This document shows positions 46,758-54,982 of a DNA stretch of 64,000 nucleotides, one piece after another. Position numbers and translations under genes: made by a program. This DNA comes from Spirosoma spitsbergense DSM 19989 (GTDB lineage Bacteria > Bacteroidota > Bacteroidia > Cytophagales > Spirosomataceae), in contig NZ_KB893548.1 in the NCBI RefSeq assembly GCF_000374085.1, positions 117,858 to 181,857 of the forward strand, written 5' to 3'. The notes under the pieces are model-generated. The model was not told the origin of the DNA, made no database searches, and saw only the letters and a list, made by a program, of their open reading frames with translations. Each line of letters opens with the position of its first letter. The stretch's first letter is position 1.

Positions 46758-47441
46758 ATGCTGCCTGTACGATTACTATCGTTGATTATCAGTCTGGCAC
46801 TTTCTTTTGGTAGTGAAATTGTAGCCCAGTCTGCACTTAAAAATACGACAGGTAAACAGCCTGCCATCGGACTAATAACCTATCGTTCAGTAAGTCGCTC
46901 AGCCGAAGACTCAACCCGTTCTGTATTTAACTTTAAAGCGGCTCCCCTGTACGTTCGAACAACTCCCTTTTCGATTTATACCGGTGCCGGCAATCCCAGA
47001 GACCGTATTGCGCAGAGTATTGAAGTGGGCAAATCATTTAACGTAATTGATTTGGGAATTGCTTTCGGGCGAAACTCACTCCGGCCCGATACATCCCTTT
47101 TCCTGGAAGGGCGCATTACGATGGACGTTGCCAACTACGGCGTTTTTGCCAATGAAATGACCATTGGTGCCGGGCGGGTTTTTGATAAACAGGGAAGCCT
47201 TATGCTTGAACTAACGTACAGTATTGTTGCCCAGATTGCACCCCGTGTAGGTGTTGGCCTGACGACGGGATATTACGATTTTAGCAACGAACTAACCGAT
47301 AGTTCCAGAACATTTTATGGGTTATTTCTGCGTTTCGGCCTCTTACGAACGGATACCGGGAGCTTGATAGGAGGATATTCCCGCGGACGGGGACGACCCG
47401 TTCGGGTTGGGCGACCAAGACCCCACCGTGGGCACCGATGA
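46758..47441 (+). CDS. Secreted hypothetical protein, beta-barrel-like with Arg-rich tail
   Basis: A 227-residue protein with a signal peptide (1-23, ending EIVAQ). The body has alternating strand-like segments of about ten residues (SIEVGKSFNVIDLGIAFGRN, GVFANEMTIGAGRVF, RTFYGLFLRFGLLRT), suggesting a small outer-membrane barrel or beta-sandwich. The C-terminus is an unusual Gly/Arg/Pro/His tail (SRGRGRPVRVGRPRPHRGHR) that does not look like a barrel end and could bind polyanions. No family recognised. It lies between the haloperoxidase-like terminator and the GH65 gene on the same strand. Confidence 0.6.
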   Translation: MLPVRLLSLIISLALSFGSEIVAQSALKNTTGKQPAIGLITYRSVSRSAEDSTRSVFNFKAAPLYVRTTPFSIYTGAGNPRDRIAQSIEVGKSFNVIDLGIAFGRNSLRPDTSLFLEGRITMDVANYGVFANEMTIGAGRVFDKQGSLMLELTYSIVAQIAPRVGVGLTTGYYDFSNELTDSSRTFYGLFLRFGLLRTDTGSLIGGYSRGRGRPVRVGRPRPHRGHR

Positions 47442-47515
47442 TAAAATAGGCTCGCAAGCATCAACTGTCCTGAAAAATAGAATTATTTTCAGCCTTTATT
47501 TCACCTATGATCTAT

Positions 47516-49561
47516 ATGAAAAGAAAATTAACACTAACTCCTCTGTTGGTTGCCTGCCTTAGTTGCTGGTGTACCGTCCAGGCACAATCGAATAAGGCCG
47601 ACTGGCAAATCGTTGGTCAGGATATCAATCCGGCTAACTACTACGGTATTACCTTGGCTAACGGTATGATAGGGCTGGTCTCCTCGCCCGAACCCATGAA
47701 AGTAAAAGATGTGGTGCTGAATGGGGCATTCGATACCTACGGACGCGGACGCGTCTCTAACATCCTTAAAGTGTTCAACTTTGCCAACATGAACCTTGAG
47801 GTCGACGGGCAGCGGATTGGTCCGAAGAATATCGGTAATTACCGACAGACGCTCGATATGCAGCAGGCTGCCCTCACCACTACCTTCGATTATACGGATA
47901 AGGTGAGCGTTCGGCAAACGATGATGGCCTTACGGCATTTGCCTTTCACCCAGTTATCAATGGTAGAAATAACGGCAAAAAAAGACTGTGAGATAGTACC
48001 CATGAGTGTTATCGAAACGCCGGAAGTGCTACGTGATGTGAAGAATTTCTACTCCGAAATTGACCGTTCTCACGTTACCATTCGGCTGTTGACTTCCGTT
48101 GCTAAAAGTCCGACTGGTAAGCATACGGTGGCCGCTTCCAACAGTTTTATTTTTGAGGAACCCCACGGTCAGGAACCCGATGTGATTCATGAAGACTGGG
48201 ATTACAACATGCACCTGGCCAAATTTAAAAAGCGGCTGAAAGCAGGCGAAACATACCGGTTTAGTGTGGTTGGGTCCGTATCGTCTACCGCGCACACTGC
48301 CGACCCCCAAAACGAAGCAGAACGCCTGACCATCTTTGCCGCCCTGGAACGAACCGAGCGACTCCTGATGCGCCACAATGCAGAATGGGCAAAACTCTGG
48401 AAAAGTGATATTGTCATTGAAGGCGACCCCGATGCCCAGAAGGCGGTTCGGTCGGCATTGTATCACCTGTACTCTTTTGTTCGCGAAGGGACGGGGTACA
48501 GTTTATCCCCGATGGGATTGTCGGGATTAGGGTATAATGGCCACGTATTTTGGGATACAGAACTCTGGATGTACCCGCCTATTTTGACACTGAAACCCGA
48601 AATTGCCCGGTCCATGCTGGAGTATCGTTTCGAGCGGATGAAAATGGCAAAACAGAATGCATTCAGTCACGGCTATGCAGGGGTTATGTTTCCGTGGGAG
48701 TCGGATGCCGATGGGCAGGAAGCAACGCCCGTCTGGGCATTGACTGGTCCGTTCCAGCAACACATAACCGGTTGTGTGGGCTGGTCATTCTGGAAGTATT
48801 ATCAGGTTACGAAAGATAAGGACTGGCTACAGACGCGGGGATATCCACTGTTAAAAGAAGTAGCTGACTTCTGGACCAGCCGGGTGGAGCGGGAAGGAGC
48901 CGGCAACTATCACATCAACAATGTTATCGGGGCCAATGAATGGCAGGAAAATATCGACGACAACGCGTTTACGAACGGTATGGCGAAAACGTCGTTGCAA
49001 TATGCCATTCAGGCCGCTCAGGAACTGGGCATCACCCCTAACCCCGACTGGAAGCTCGTTGCTGATAATATCCCCATACTCAAATTTCCGGATGGTGTAA
49101 CGAAAGAAAATAGGACGTATGATGGCGTACAAATCAAGCAGGCCGACGCAAATCTGCTCGCTTACCCGCTAACCATCGTAAATCAGGAAGCGGCCATAAA
49201 GAAGGATTTGGCGTATTATGAGCCTCGTTATTCACCCGAAGGTCCGGCAATGGGCTGGTCTGTACTGGCTACGCTACATGCTCGCCTGGGTGAGCCAGAA
49301 AAAGCATACCAATGGTTTGAAAAGAGCTATAAGCCCAATGAAGTACCTCCTTTTGGTGTTCTGGCAGAAACAGCGGGTGGAACAAACCCCTATTTTGCTA
49401 CCGGAGCGGGCGGTATGCTACAGGCCGTACTGAATGGATTTGGAGGAATCGAAATCAACGATAATGGGATAACCCAATTAAAAACAAAACTTCCGGGGAA
49501 GTGGAAGTCGTTGACCATTAAAGGAGTGGGGCCTCAGATGAAAACGTTTGAGGTAAAATAA
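47516..49561 (+). CDS. Secreted glycoside hydrolase family 65-like enzyme
   Basis: A 681-residue exported enzyme (signal peptide about 1-23, ending CTVQAQ; ATG 47516 puts the basic residues first, ATG 47507 adds three). The architecture is that of GH65: an N-terminal beta-sandwich (ANYYGITLANGMIGLVSSPE), a linker, and an (alpha/alpha)6 barrel. The barrel carries GHVFWDTELWMYPPI and the catalytic acid Glu475 within NVIGANEWQENIDDNAFTN, corresponding to the GPDE(Y/F) motif of the family. GH65 enzymes hydrolyse or phosphorolyse alpha-glucosides such as trehalose, kojibiose or glucosylgalactosyl-hydroxylysine. Export argues for a hydrolase. It is the only glycoside hydrolase near the SusCD pair, although three genes and two terminators away. 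Confidence 0.85.
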   Translation: MKRKLTLTPLLVACLSCWCTVQAQSNKADWQIVGQDINPANYYGITLANGMIGLVSSPEPMKVKDVVLNGAFDTYGRGRVSNILKVFNFANMNLEVDGQRIGPKNIGNYRQTLDMQQAALTTTFDYTDKVSVRQTMMALRHLPFTQLSMVEITAKKDCEIVPMSVIETPEVLRDVKNFYSEIDRSHVTIRLLTSVAKSPTGKHTVAASNSFIFEEPHGQEPDVIHEDWDYNMHLAKFKKRLKAGETYRFSVVGSVSSTAHTADPQNEAERLTIFAALERTERLLMRHNAEWAKLWKSDIVIEGDPDAQKAVRSALYHLYSFVREGTGYSLSPMGLSGLGYNGHVFWDTELWMYPPILTLKPEIARSMLEYRFERMKMAKQNAFSHGYAGVMFPWESDADGQEATPVWALTGPFQQHITGCVGWSFWKYYQVTKDKDWLQTRGYPLLKEVADFWTSRVEREGAGNYHINNVIGANEWQENIDDNAFTNGMAKTSLQYAIQAAQELGITPNPDWKLVADNIPILKFPDGVTKENRTYDGVQIKQADANLLAYPLTIVNQEAAIKKDLAYYEPRYSPEGPAMGWSVLATLHARLGEPEKAYQWFEKSYKPNEVPPFGVLAETAGGTNPYFATGAGGMLQAVLNGFGGIEINDNGITQLKTKLPGKWKSLTIKGVGPQMKTFEVK

Positions 49562-49582
49562 ACGCAGGAGCGGGAATGCATC

Positions 49583-49632
49583 AATGATCGACGTTAGCGG
49601 CCAGGTATATTGAGCCGCTAACGTCGATTATT
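49583..49632. terminator. Bidirectional terminator between GH65 and TetR genes
   Basis: AATGATCGACGTTAGCGGC (49583-49601) pairs with GCCGCTAACGTCGATTATT (49614-49632), a 19-bp stem with one G-T wobble, between convergent genes. It reaches the TetR stop codon. Confidence 0.8.
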
Positions 49633-50320
49633 ACCATTGTGCGGCTGGCATATAAGCCGACTGTATTTCCAGATTAACCTCTTTTGACCCGATGGCCATT
49701 CTATTCAAAGCGATGTAGATCGTTTTTACGGCATTTTCGATTCGCTCCCAGCCTTCCTCGCTACGAAGATCGATACTAATCATGGTCCGGTCATTCTGGG
49801 CCATAATGGTCAGGTAGTTCATCGCTCCGAGAATAACTGCTGAGATAGCTTCCGTATCAGCTCCTTTCACGAAGGAAAGCTGGCTAACGAGCCGGGTCAT
49901 TTCTTCATCCTGAGCACGCGCGGTTGTTTCAGCAATAGAGTCATTTTCAATAACACTTGCTTTCAGTACTTCACGAGCTGCTTTATAAGTACGAAAATGG
50001 CGATATGTCTGGATAACCTGACGATACCAGATACGTGCAATATCCGATTCATGTAAAGGACGAATTTGGTCCAGTAAAGCAGGGGTAAAAATTGGAAATA
50101 GTTTTCCCATTTTTACGTAGTATTCCAGCAATCCTTCCATACCACCAAAGTAGCGGTAAATTAGTACCTTGCTAACGCTAGCTTTCTCCGCCACCCGGTT
50201 TACACCAACGCCTTCCAGACCACGCTCTGCAATCACTTCTTCCAATGCTTCAACAATTCGCTGGGTGGTTTTGGCACGGTTGCGTCGAATCTTCTCATCC
50301 TTTTCCATAATTAGGGTCAT
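49631..50320 (-). CDS. TetR/AcrR-family transcriptional regulator
   Basis: A 229-residue repressor-type regulator. The N-terminal HTH has the TetR pattern (KTTQRIVEALEEVIAERGLE, GVNRVAEKASVSKVLIYRYF). The C-terminal part is helical and variable, for an unknown ligand. ATG 50320 is used; ATG 50308 (MEKDEKIRR) is equally possible. The 369-nt upstream gap contains two short inverted repeats that could be operators (50342-50360 and 50434-50454). The DoxX and ATP-grasp genes upstream run in the same direction and could be targets, but no direct evidence exists. Confidence 0.9.
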   Translation of the reverse strand: MTLIMEKDEKIRRNRAKTTQRIVEALEEVIAERGLEGVGVNRVAEKASVSKVLIYRYFGGMEGLLEYYVKMGKLFPIFTPALLDQIRPLHESDIARIWYRQVIQTYRHFRTYKAAREVLKASVIENDSIAETTARAQDEEMTRLVSQLSFVKGADTEAISAVILGAMNYLTIMAQNDRTMISIDLRSEEGWERIENAVKTIYIALNRMAIGSKEVNLEIQSAYMPAAQW

Positions 50321-50689
50321 TGCAAATTCATGTTTTGTTACTTAGTTTGACTATAACTAATTCTGAAAGTCACCTTAGTGAACTATGTATTGGTCGATTA
50401 ATTTATAGGGGAAAATAATGATAACGACGTACGAGAAGAATATAAAATTCTTCTTACAACTTTATATTTAACGAATAATTCATATAAAGCATATAAAACG
50501 ATAAAAGTAATTTAACGTAGATATAAAATCACTTAAACGGCTCTAAAGCTATCTAACGGTATACATTGAGTAATGAAAATAGATAAAATGCTTGTACTAT
50601 ATAGACTAATGTCTAAAACTTGTTTATGCATAAACATGAGCTTTACAGGCTTATATGTGCTACTGTGCTATACAAAAGGGAGTTGCTGA
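50321..50689. other. AT-rich non-coding gap upstream of the TetR gene
   Basis: About 370 nt of very AT-rich sequence with no credible open frame. It contains two inverted repeats: TTAGT/ACTAA at 50342-50360, and AGAAGAAT/ATTCTTCT with a 5-nt spacer at 50434-50454. Both suit an operator for the adjacent TetR protein. No TAnnTTTG box was found on the minus strand near the start codon. Confidence 0.4.
50434..50454. promoter_or_regulatory. Inverted repeat, candidate TetR operator
   Basis: Perfect 8-bp arms AGAAGAAT (50434-50441) and ATTCTTCT (50447-50454) around ATAAA. Length and symmetry fit a TetR dimer site, but it lies 114 nt from the start codon and could also be chance in AT-rich DNA. Confidence 0.3.
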
Positions 50690-51037
50690 TTAGGTATATC
50701 GATAGGCCCACCATATCAAAACACCCTGTAATGGCAGGCGTGCCCACCGAAGCCAGGCCGGAAACCTGCGAAACCGGTTTGACGTAACCATATAAACGTT
50801 AGCCGGAAATACCGCAATCAGTAACAGGACAAGGCCCCAGGCTGCTAACGACCGGGTAGACGAAAATAACAATCCAACACCGAGTACTACCTCGGCAACA
50901 CCACTCAATAGGACCATCTGCTCATGAGCCGGAATGTAAGGCGGCATAATGGCTAAATATGTTTTGGGACTGACGAAGTGGTTCAACCCTGCCGCTATGT
51001 AAACAATGGCCTGTAGGTAAAGGAATAAATTTGCCAT
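50690..51037 (-). CDS. DoxX-like membrane protein
   Basis: A 115-residue protein with four hydrophobic segments (LYLQAIVYIAAGLNHF, MVLLSGVAEVVLGVGLLF, LAAWGLVLLLIAVFPANVYM, LPLQGVLIWWAYRY). The GLNHFVSPKTYLAIMPPYIP segment matches the DoxX-like family common in Bacteroidota. These small membrane proteins have been linked to quinone or thiosulfate metabolism and oxidative stress, but no reaction is firmly assigned. It follows the ATP-grasp gene by 81 nt on the same strand. Confidence 0.82.
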   Translation of the reverse strand: MANLFLYLQAIVYIAAGLNHFVSPKTYLAIMPPYIPAHEQMVLLSGVAEVVLGVGLLFSSTRSLAAWGLVLLLIAVFPANVYMVTSNRFRRFPAWLRWARLPLQGVLIWWAYRYT

Positions 51038-51118
51038 ATAAAGCAGGAAAGAGAGGGTACAGGAAGCGTGAACACGATAAGGTAGTGTACCCTAAAACAA
51101 TCAATTGGTTGTATATTA

Positions 51119-52303
51119 CTATGCATCAATAACGTGTCCTACAAATCCGGCACTATTGTCCAGAATGAGACCACCGCGCCGAAAGCCAAGCCCACAGGCT
51201 TCGCCCGCGTAAAAAACGCCCGCCTGATAGCTATTTCCCAATGAATCCTTCGGGAAGTTAACGTACTGCTGGTAAACTTTTGGATAAGCAGTATACTCTC
51301 CATCACTTTCCTGAAGCTGAGTGCCGTCGGCGTTTATCAGGCGAATGTTAGCCCCTTCCCGACCAAACAGAACCTTCTCCACACACTGTTTGCCGGGCAA
51401 CGGTTTAGTATCCGTTTCCAGTAGCAGCGGATGATTGGGGTATAACTCCCAAAGGATTTTTAACAGATACTTCGACTGAAACAACAAGGTATAAGCTGGA
51501 TTTAATACCACAGCCAGCCGTTTTCTAACAATTTCAGTGAGTATGTCAAGCAATTCGGGTTCGTCTTCGGCGATAGACTCCCAGGGAATCAGTTTAAACC
51601 AGAAATCCAGTTTCTCAAACTGGCCACTCTTCGGATTTTGCCAGAAAATGCCTTCGTCAGCAGAAAATTCGACGTTATCGACAAAGTCGAACTCAATATC
51701 AAACCCCGCTTCCCGGGCGGCTTCTCCCAGTAAAGCAACATTGGCATCATCCTCTGGATTATCGCGTATGGCTGATAAGAGCAGGGTTGGCTGTAAATCC
51801 GGATTGTGCGCGAGAATTTCTTCGAATTGACTGGTAAGGGTCTCAAAAACAGCATTGAACTGGTGGCTCTCGTCCAGGCCGTTTGCCAGCAGGTGGGCAT
51901 ACTGCACCACGGCTGTTTCGGGCAAACAGGTTGCGGTGTCTGCGTTGAACTCGATGAGTTTGATTTGGGAATCCGTCGGAGTATATTCTACATCGGCCAG
52001 GTCGAAGCGGCCGTACAGATGAATATGCCGGTCATCGTCCCAGGATAGTTTGATCAACTCGATAAGGTTATCGGGGATACCCAGTTCCGCAAAGCGATTC
52101 TGATCGATAACGTGTTGCCCGGCGGCTACGAACATGTCGAATAGCTCGTTGGCTGCTTCGTAATACGCATCCGCCTTGGCTGACGGTACCAGCACTACTT
52201 CATTTGCCAGATACGGTAAGGTATCTTCCCCCAACATCCAGTCCCAGCCCAGGTTTCGGAGCTGTGTATCGGGTGGAATGGATAATTTTTTTAGTGCTAT
52301 CAT
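51119..52303 (-). CDS. Glutathionylspermidine synthase-family ATP-grasp ligase
   Basis: A 394-residue protein from ATG 52303; the open frame continues to 52498 but that part lies across the divergent nucleoside hydrolase gene and is not real. It matches the C-terminal synthetase domain of bacterial glutathionylspermidine synthase and its YgiC/YjfC relatives. Examples are LRNLGWDWMLGEDT, HLYGRFDLADVEYTP, IKLIEFNADTATCLPET, PAYTLLFQSKYLLKILWELY and VEKVLFGREGANIRL. The amidase half is absent, as in YgiC-like proteins. Family members join a carboxylate to an amine at the cost of ATP, but the natural substrate of the short form is unknown. Divergent from the nucleoside hydrolase with 94 nt between starts. 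Confidence 0.87.
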   Translation of the reverse strand: MIALKKLSIPPDTQLRNLGWDWMLGEDTLPYLANEVVLVPSAKADAYYEAANELFDMFVAAGQHVIDQNRFAELGIPDNLIELIKLSWDDDRHIHLYGRFDLADVEYTPTDSQIKLIEFNADTATCLPETAVVQYAHLLANGLDESHQFNAVFETLTSQFEEILAHNPDLQPTLLLSAIRDNPEDDANVALLGEAAREAGFDIEFDFVDNVEFSADEGIFWQNPKSGQFEKLDFWFKLIPWESIAEDEPELLDILTEIVRKRLAVVLNPAYTLLFQSKYLLKILWELYPNHPLLLETDTKPLPGKQCVEKVLFGREGANIRLINADGTQLQESDGEYTAYPKVYQQYVNFPKDSLGNSYQAGVFYAGEACGLGFRRGGLILDNSAGFVGHVIDA

Positions 52304-52397
52304 AATTTTACAATTTATGCAGGATAAATGATAATTCCTGCCAAAACAGTTCGTAATTCGTGTTGTACAATACGTTCTGTAAATTTCATTTAGTCCA

Positions 52398-53411
52398 ATG
52401 ATCCGAAAAGCCTTCCTTTCAATCAGTGTACTCGTACTACTGATAAACGGTTTCGTAGTGGGACAGTCGGCCCCGAAGCAACCGGCCGTTCCCGTCATTT
52501 TTGATACTGATATGGGACCCGACTACGATGATGTGGGTGCTATTGCGATGCTACACGCATTTGCCGATGACGGTCAGGCTACCATTCTGGCAACGATTGC
52601 CAGCACTAACTACCCCAAAGTGACGCAGGTGCTGAGCGTGCTGAATACCTATTTCAACCGCCCGAACATACCCATTGGCGTACCAAAAGGAAATGCCATA
52701 GGAGATAAAGACACGCAGCACTGGTCAGACACCATCACGGCGCGCTATCCACATCGTATTCTCTCGAACAACGATGTGCCGGAGGCCGTTGCGCTTTATC
52801 GGCAGATTCTGACCAAACAACCCGACCATAGTGTCACCATTATTACCGTGGGTTTTCTGACGAACCTGGCCAACTTGCTGGACTCCAAACCGGATAAGTA
52901 CTCGACGCTGGGTGGCAAAGAACTGGTGAGTCTAAAAGTCAGGCATCTGGTGAGTATGGCCGGCAAGTTTCCGGGTGGGCGGGAATACAATGTGTTTAGA
53001 GATACGCCTTCGTCAAAAAAAGTGTTTACTAACTGGCCCACACAGATTCTGATGAGCGGCTTTGAGATAGGGGAGAAAATCCACTCCGGGTTGCCACTCA
53101 CCCGGAACAAAGCGATTCAGCATAGCCCGGTAAAAGATGTATTCTCGATTTCAATACCCAAGTCGAAGGAAGATAAAGATGGTCGTATGAGTTGGGACCA
53201 AACCGCTGTTTTGGTAGGCGTACAGGGATATGCGCCTTATTATACGGTCAAAACGGGACGACTCGTTATGAACGTGGATGGCTCCAACGGGTGGAATAGT
53301 GCCGGGAAAGGCCATTCGTATCTGGTTGTTAGAAGGCCCATCGCCGAGGTAGAAACATTGATCAATAAATTGATGCAGCACCAGCCGCAGAAAAGAACAC
53401 CGGGTAACTAA
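52398..53411 (+). CDS. Exported nucleoside hydrolase (inosine-uridine preferring type)
   Basis: A 337-residue enzyme that cleaves the N-glycosidic bond of ribonucleosides. The calcium-binding N-terminal motif is FDTDMGPDYDDVGAIAML (family DTDxGxDD form with one extra residue), and SVTIITVGFLTNLANLLDS is the conserved core. A Sec signal peptide (1-22, ending VVGQ) sends it to the periplasm, unlike most cytoplasmic homologues, suggesting salvage of external nucleosides. It is divergent from the ATP-grasp gene and is followed by recX after 57 nt. Confidence 0.9.
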   Translation: MIRKAFLSISVLVLLINGFVVGQSAPKQPAVPVIFDTDMGPDYDDVGAIAMLHAFADDGQATILATIASTNYPKVTQVLSVLNTYFNRPNIPIGVPKGNAIGDKDTQHWSDTITARYPHRILSNNDVPEAVALYRQILTKQPDHSVTIITVGFLTNLANLLDSKPDKYSTLGGKELVSLKVRHLVSMAGKFPGGREYNVFRDTPSSKKVFTNWPTQILMSGFEIGEKIHSGLPLTRNKAIQHSPVKDVFSISIPKSKEDKDGRMSWDQTAVLVGVQGYAPYYTVKTGRLVMNVDGSNGWNSAGKGHSYLVVRRPIAEVETLINKLMQHQPQKRTPGN

Positions 53412-53468
53412 CATAAAAAGAGTGGCCCTCACGAGTCTTTACACCGGCACTTTTGTTATGTCAATATC

Positions 53469-53930
53469 ATGACCGATGAAGTAAAAGAAGCCCTCCAGAA
53501 AGCGGCTATGTTTTGTGCCTACCAGGAGCGAACCCAGCAGGAAGTGCGCGATCGGCTGAAAGAGTGGAGCGTTTTTGGCGACGATGCCGAAGCCGTAATT
53601 GCTGAACTGATTCAGCAAAACTACCTTAATGAAGAGCGATTCGCAAAGTCGTTTGCCGGTGGGAAATTTCGGATAAAGGGCTGGGGGAAACGCAAAATAA
53701 CGCAACACTTAAAACAGCGTGGTATATCGGGCTATAATCTCGATGCGGCCATGAAGGAAATTGCCCCTACAGATTACCGGGACACGCTCATCAGCCTGCT
53801 CGATAAAAAACGCCAAACCCTTCGGGACGATAATCCGCTGGTAATTAAGCAAAAACTGGTTCGTTATGCGCTGAGTAAAGGCTACGAGTTCGATCTGATT
53901 TTTTCGGTAATGGGAAACGACGAGTCGTAG
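53469..53930 (+). CDS. recX: Regulatory protein RecX
   Basis: A 153-residue all-helical protein of normal RecX length. RecX binds RecA filaments and limits their activity. Family features: AAMFCAYQERTQQEVRDRL at the start, the motif LIQQNYLNEERFAKSFAGGK, then KGWGKRKITQHLKQRGIS. RecA is not in the window, and separation of recX from recA is usual in this phylum. Confidence 0.93.
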   Translation: MTDEVKEALQKAAMFCAYQERTQQEVRDRLKEWSVFGDDAEAVIAELIQQNYLNEERFAKSFAGGKFRIKGWGKRKITQHLKQRGISGYNLDAAMKEIAPTDYRDTLISLLDKKRQTLRDDNPLVIKQKLVRYALSKGYEFDLIFSVMGNDES

Positions 53931-54007
53931 CATAAAAGGAATAGTTCTTCGCGTTAACATTGGCAAAACTGGCCCACCATGTCACAAATTCACGGTTCTT
54001 TGCGCCT

Positions 54008-54928
54008 ATGAATCTGCGAAAAGTCTCTATTATCTTACTGAACTACAACTCCCATCGCTTCACGTTCGACTGCGTTGCGTCCATCGTTGAACGAACGGAG
54101 TCTGTCCGATATGAAATAATAATCGTTGATAACAACTCGACTATTGAGGAGTATGAAGCCCTGAAGCCCATCGGTAACCAACCTAACGTGCAGCTTATTC
54201 GGAGCCGGATAAATCTTGGATTCTCGGGCGGGAACATGCTGGGCGTGCAATTCGCCGATTCTTCTTCCGACTACTACTATTTTCTGAATAACGATTGCCT
54301 GTTGCGAACCGACGTATGCAGCCAGTTGACCGCTTTCATGGAGGCCACACCCGATGCGGGTTTGTGTGGTGCTCAGATGTTTGCGGGCGATGGGTCGCGC
54401 CAGATAACGTTTGGCTATCTACCAACGCTCGGTAGTAAACTACTCGGGCATGGATTTGTCCGGCTGCTTAACCCTGACATCTACCCCGCTACCCGGCAGG
54501 TATATAATGAACCGATTCGGGTGCCATTTGTGATGGGCAGTACATTGTTTGTTCGGGTATCGGCTTTCAATGAAATCGGGGGTTTCGACATCGCTCATTT
54601 TTTGTACGTTGAAGAAGAGGATTTAGCGAAACGATTACTGAATGCTGGTTGCTACACGTACCTGGTGCCCCAGGCCGAGTACATTCATTTCACGGGTCAA
54701 AGCACCGTCAAGAACTTCGATGTAGCGAAGGAATATTACATTTCGCTGTTTTTCTACTTCCGGAAATACCATTCCTGGCTTGCCTGTGCCCTGTTTAGGG
54801 CCTACTACTTTATCAAACTCGGACGCAAGTTCCGGCGAGATGCTATGTATGGTCGATTGGCCTGGTTTATTGGGCGGGGAAGTCCCATGCACGAGAGTTT
54901 ACGGTATAGGCAGACAATCAAAAATTAA
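54008..54928 (+). CDS. Family 2 glycosyltransferase
   Basis: A 306-residue GT-A-fold glycosyltransferase read from ATG 54008 (MNLRKVSIILLNYNS); the frame extends to 53960 but that part overlaps likely promoter sequence. Motifs: YEIIIVDNNST for nucleotide-sugar binding, INLGFSGGNMLG, a DxD-like FLNNDCLLRTD, and DIAHFLYVEEEDLAKRLLNAG with the catalytic acidic residues. It resembles rhamnosyltransferase-type enzymes in cell-surface polysaccharide synthesis. The C-terminal part is basic and aromatic (FYFRKYHSWLACALFRAYYF), probably a membrane association surface. No other polysaccharide gene is near. Confidence 0.88.
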   Translation: MNLRKVSIILLNYNSHRFTFDCVASIVERTESVRYEIIIVDNNSTIEEYEALKPIGNQPNVQLIRSRINLGFSGGNMLGVQFADSSSDYYYFLNNDCLLRTDVCSQLTAFMEATPDAGLCGAQMFAGDGSRQITFGYLPTLGSKLLGHGFVRLLNPDIYPATRQVYNEPIRVPFVMGSTLFVRVSAFNEIGGFDIAHFLYVEEEDLAKRLLNAGCYTYLVPQAEYIHFTGQSTVKNFDVAKEYYISLFFYFRKYHSWLACALFRAYYFIKLGRKFRRDAMYGRLAWFIGRGSPMHESLRYRQTIKN

Positions 54929-54982
54929 ACTGTTTATATACTTTCCTGTTTTATTGATAACTGGAAAAAATATCTCTCGTTT

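Noticed and set aside
50321..50689. Small RNA gene in the AT-rich gap
   Set aside because: No promoter box followed by a terminator hairpin could be found in either direction.
52304..52498. N-terminal extension of the ATP-grasp protein
   Set aside because: It covers the promoter and 5' end of the divergent nucleoside hydrolase and has no family similarity; ATG 52303 is the natural start.
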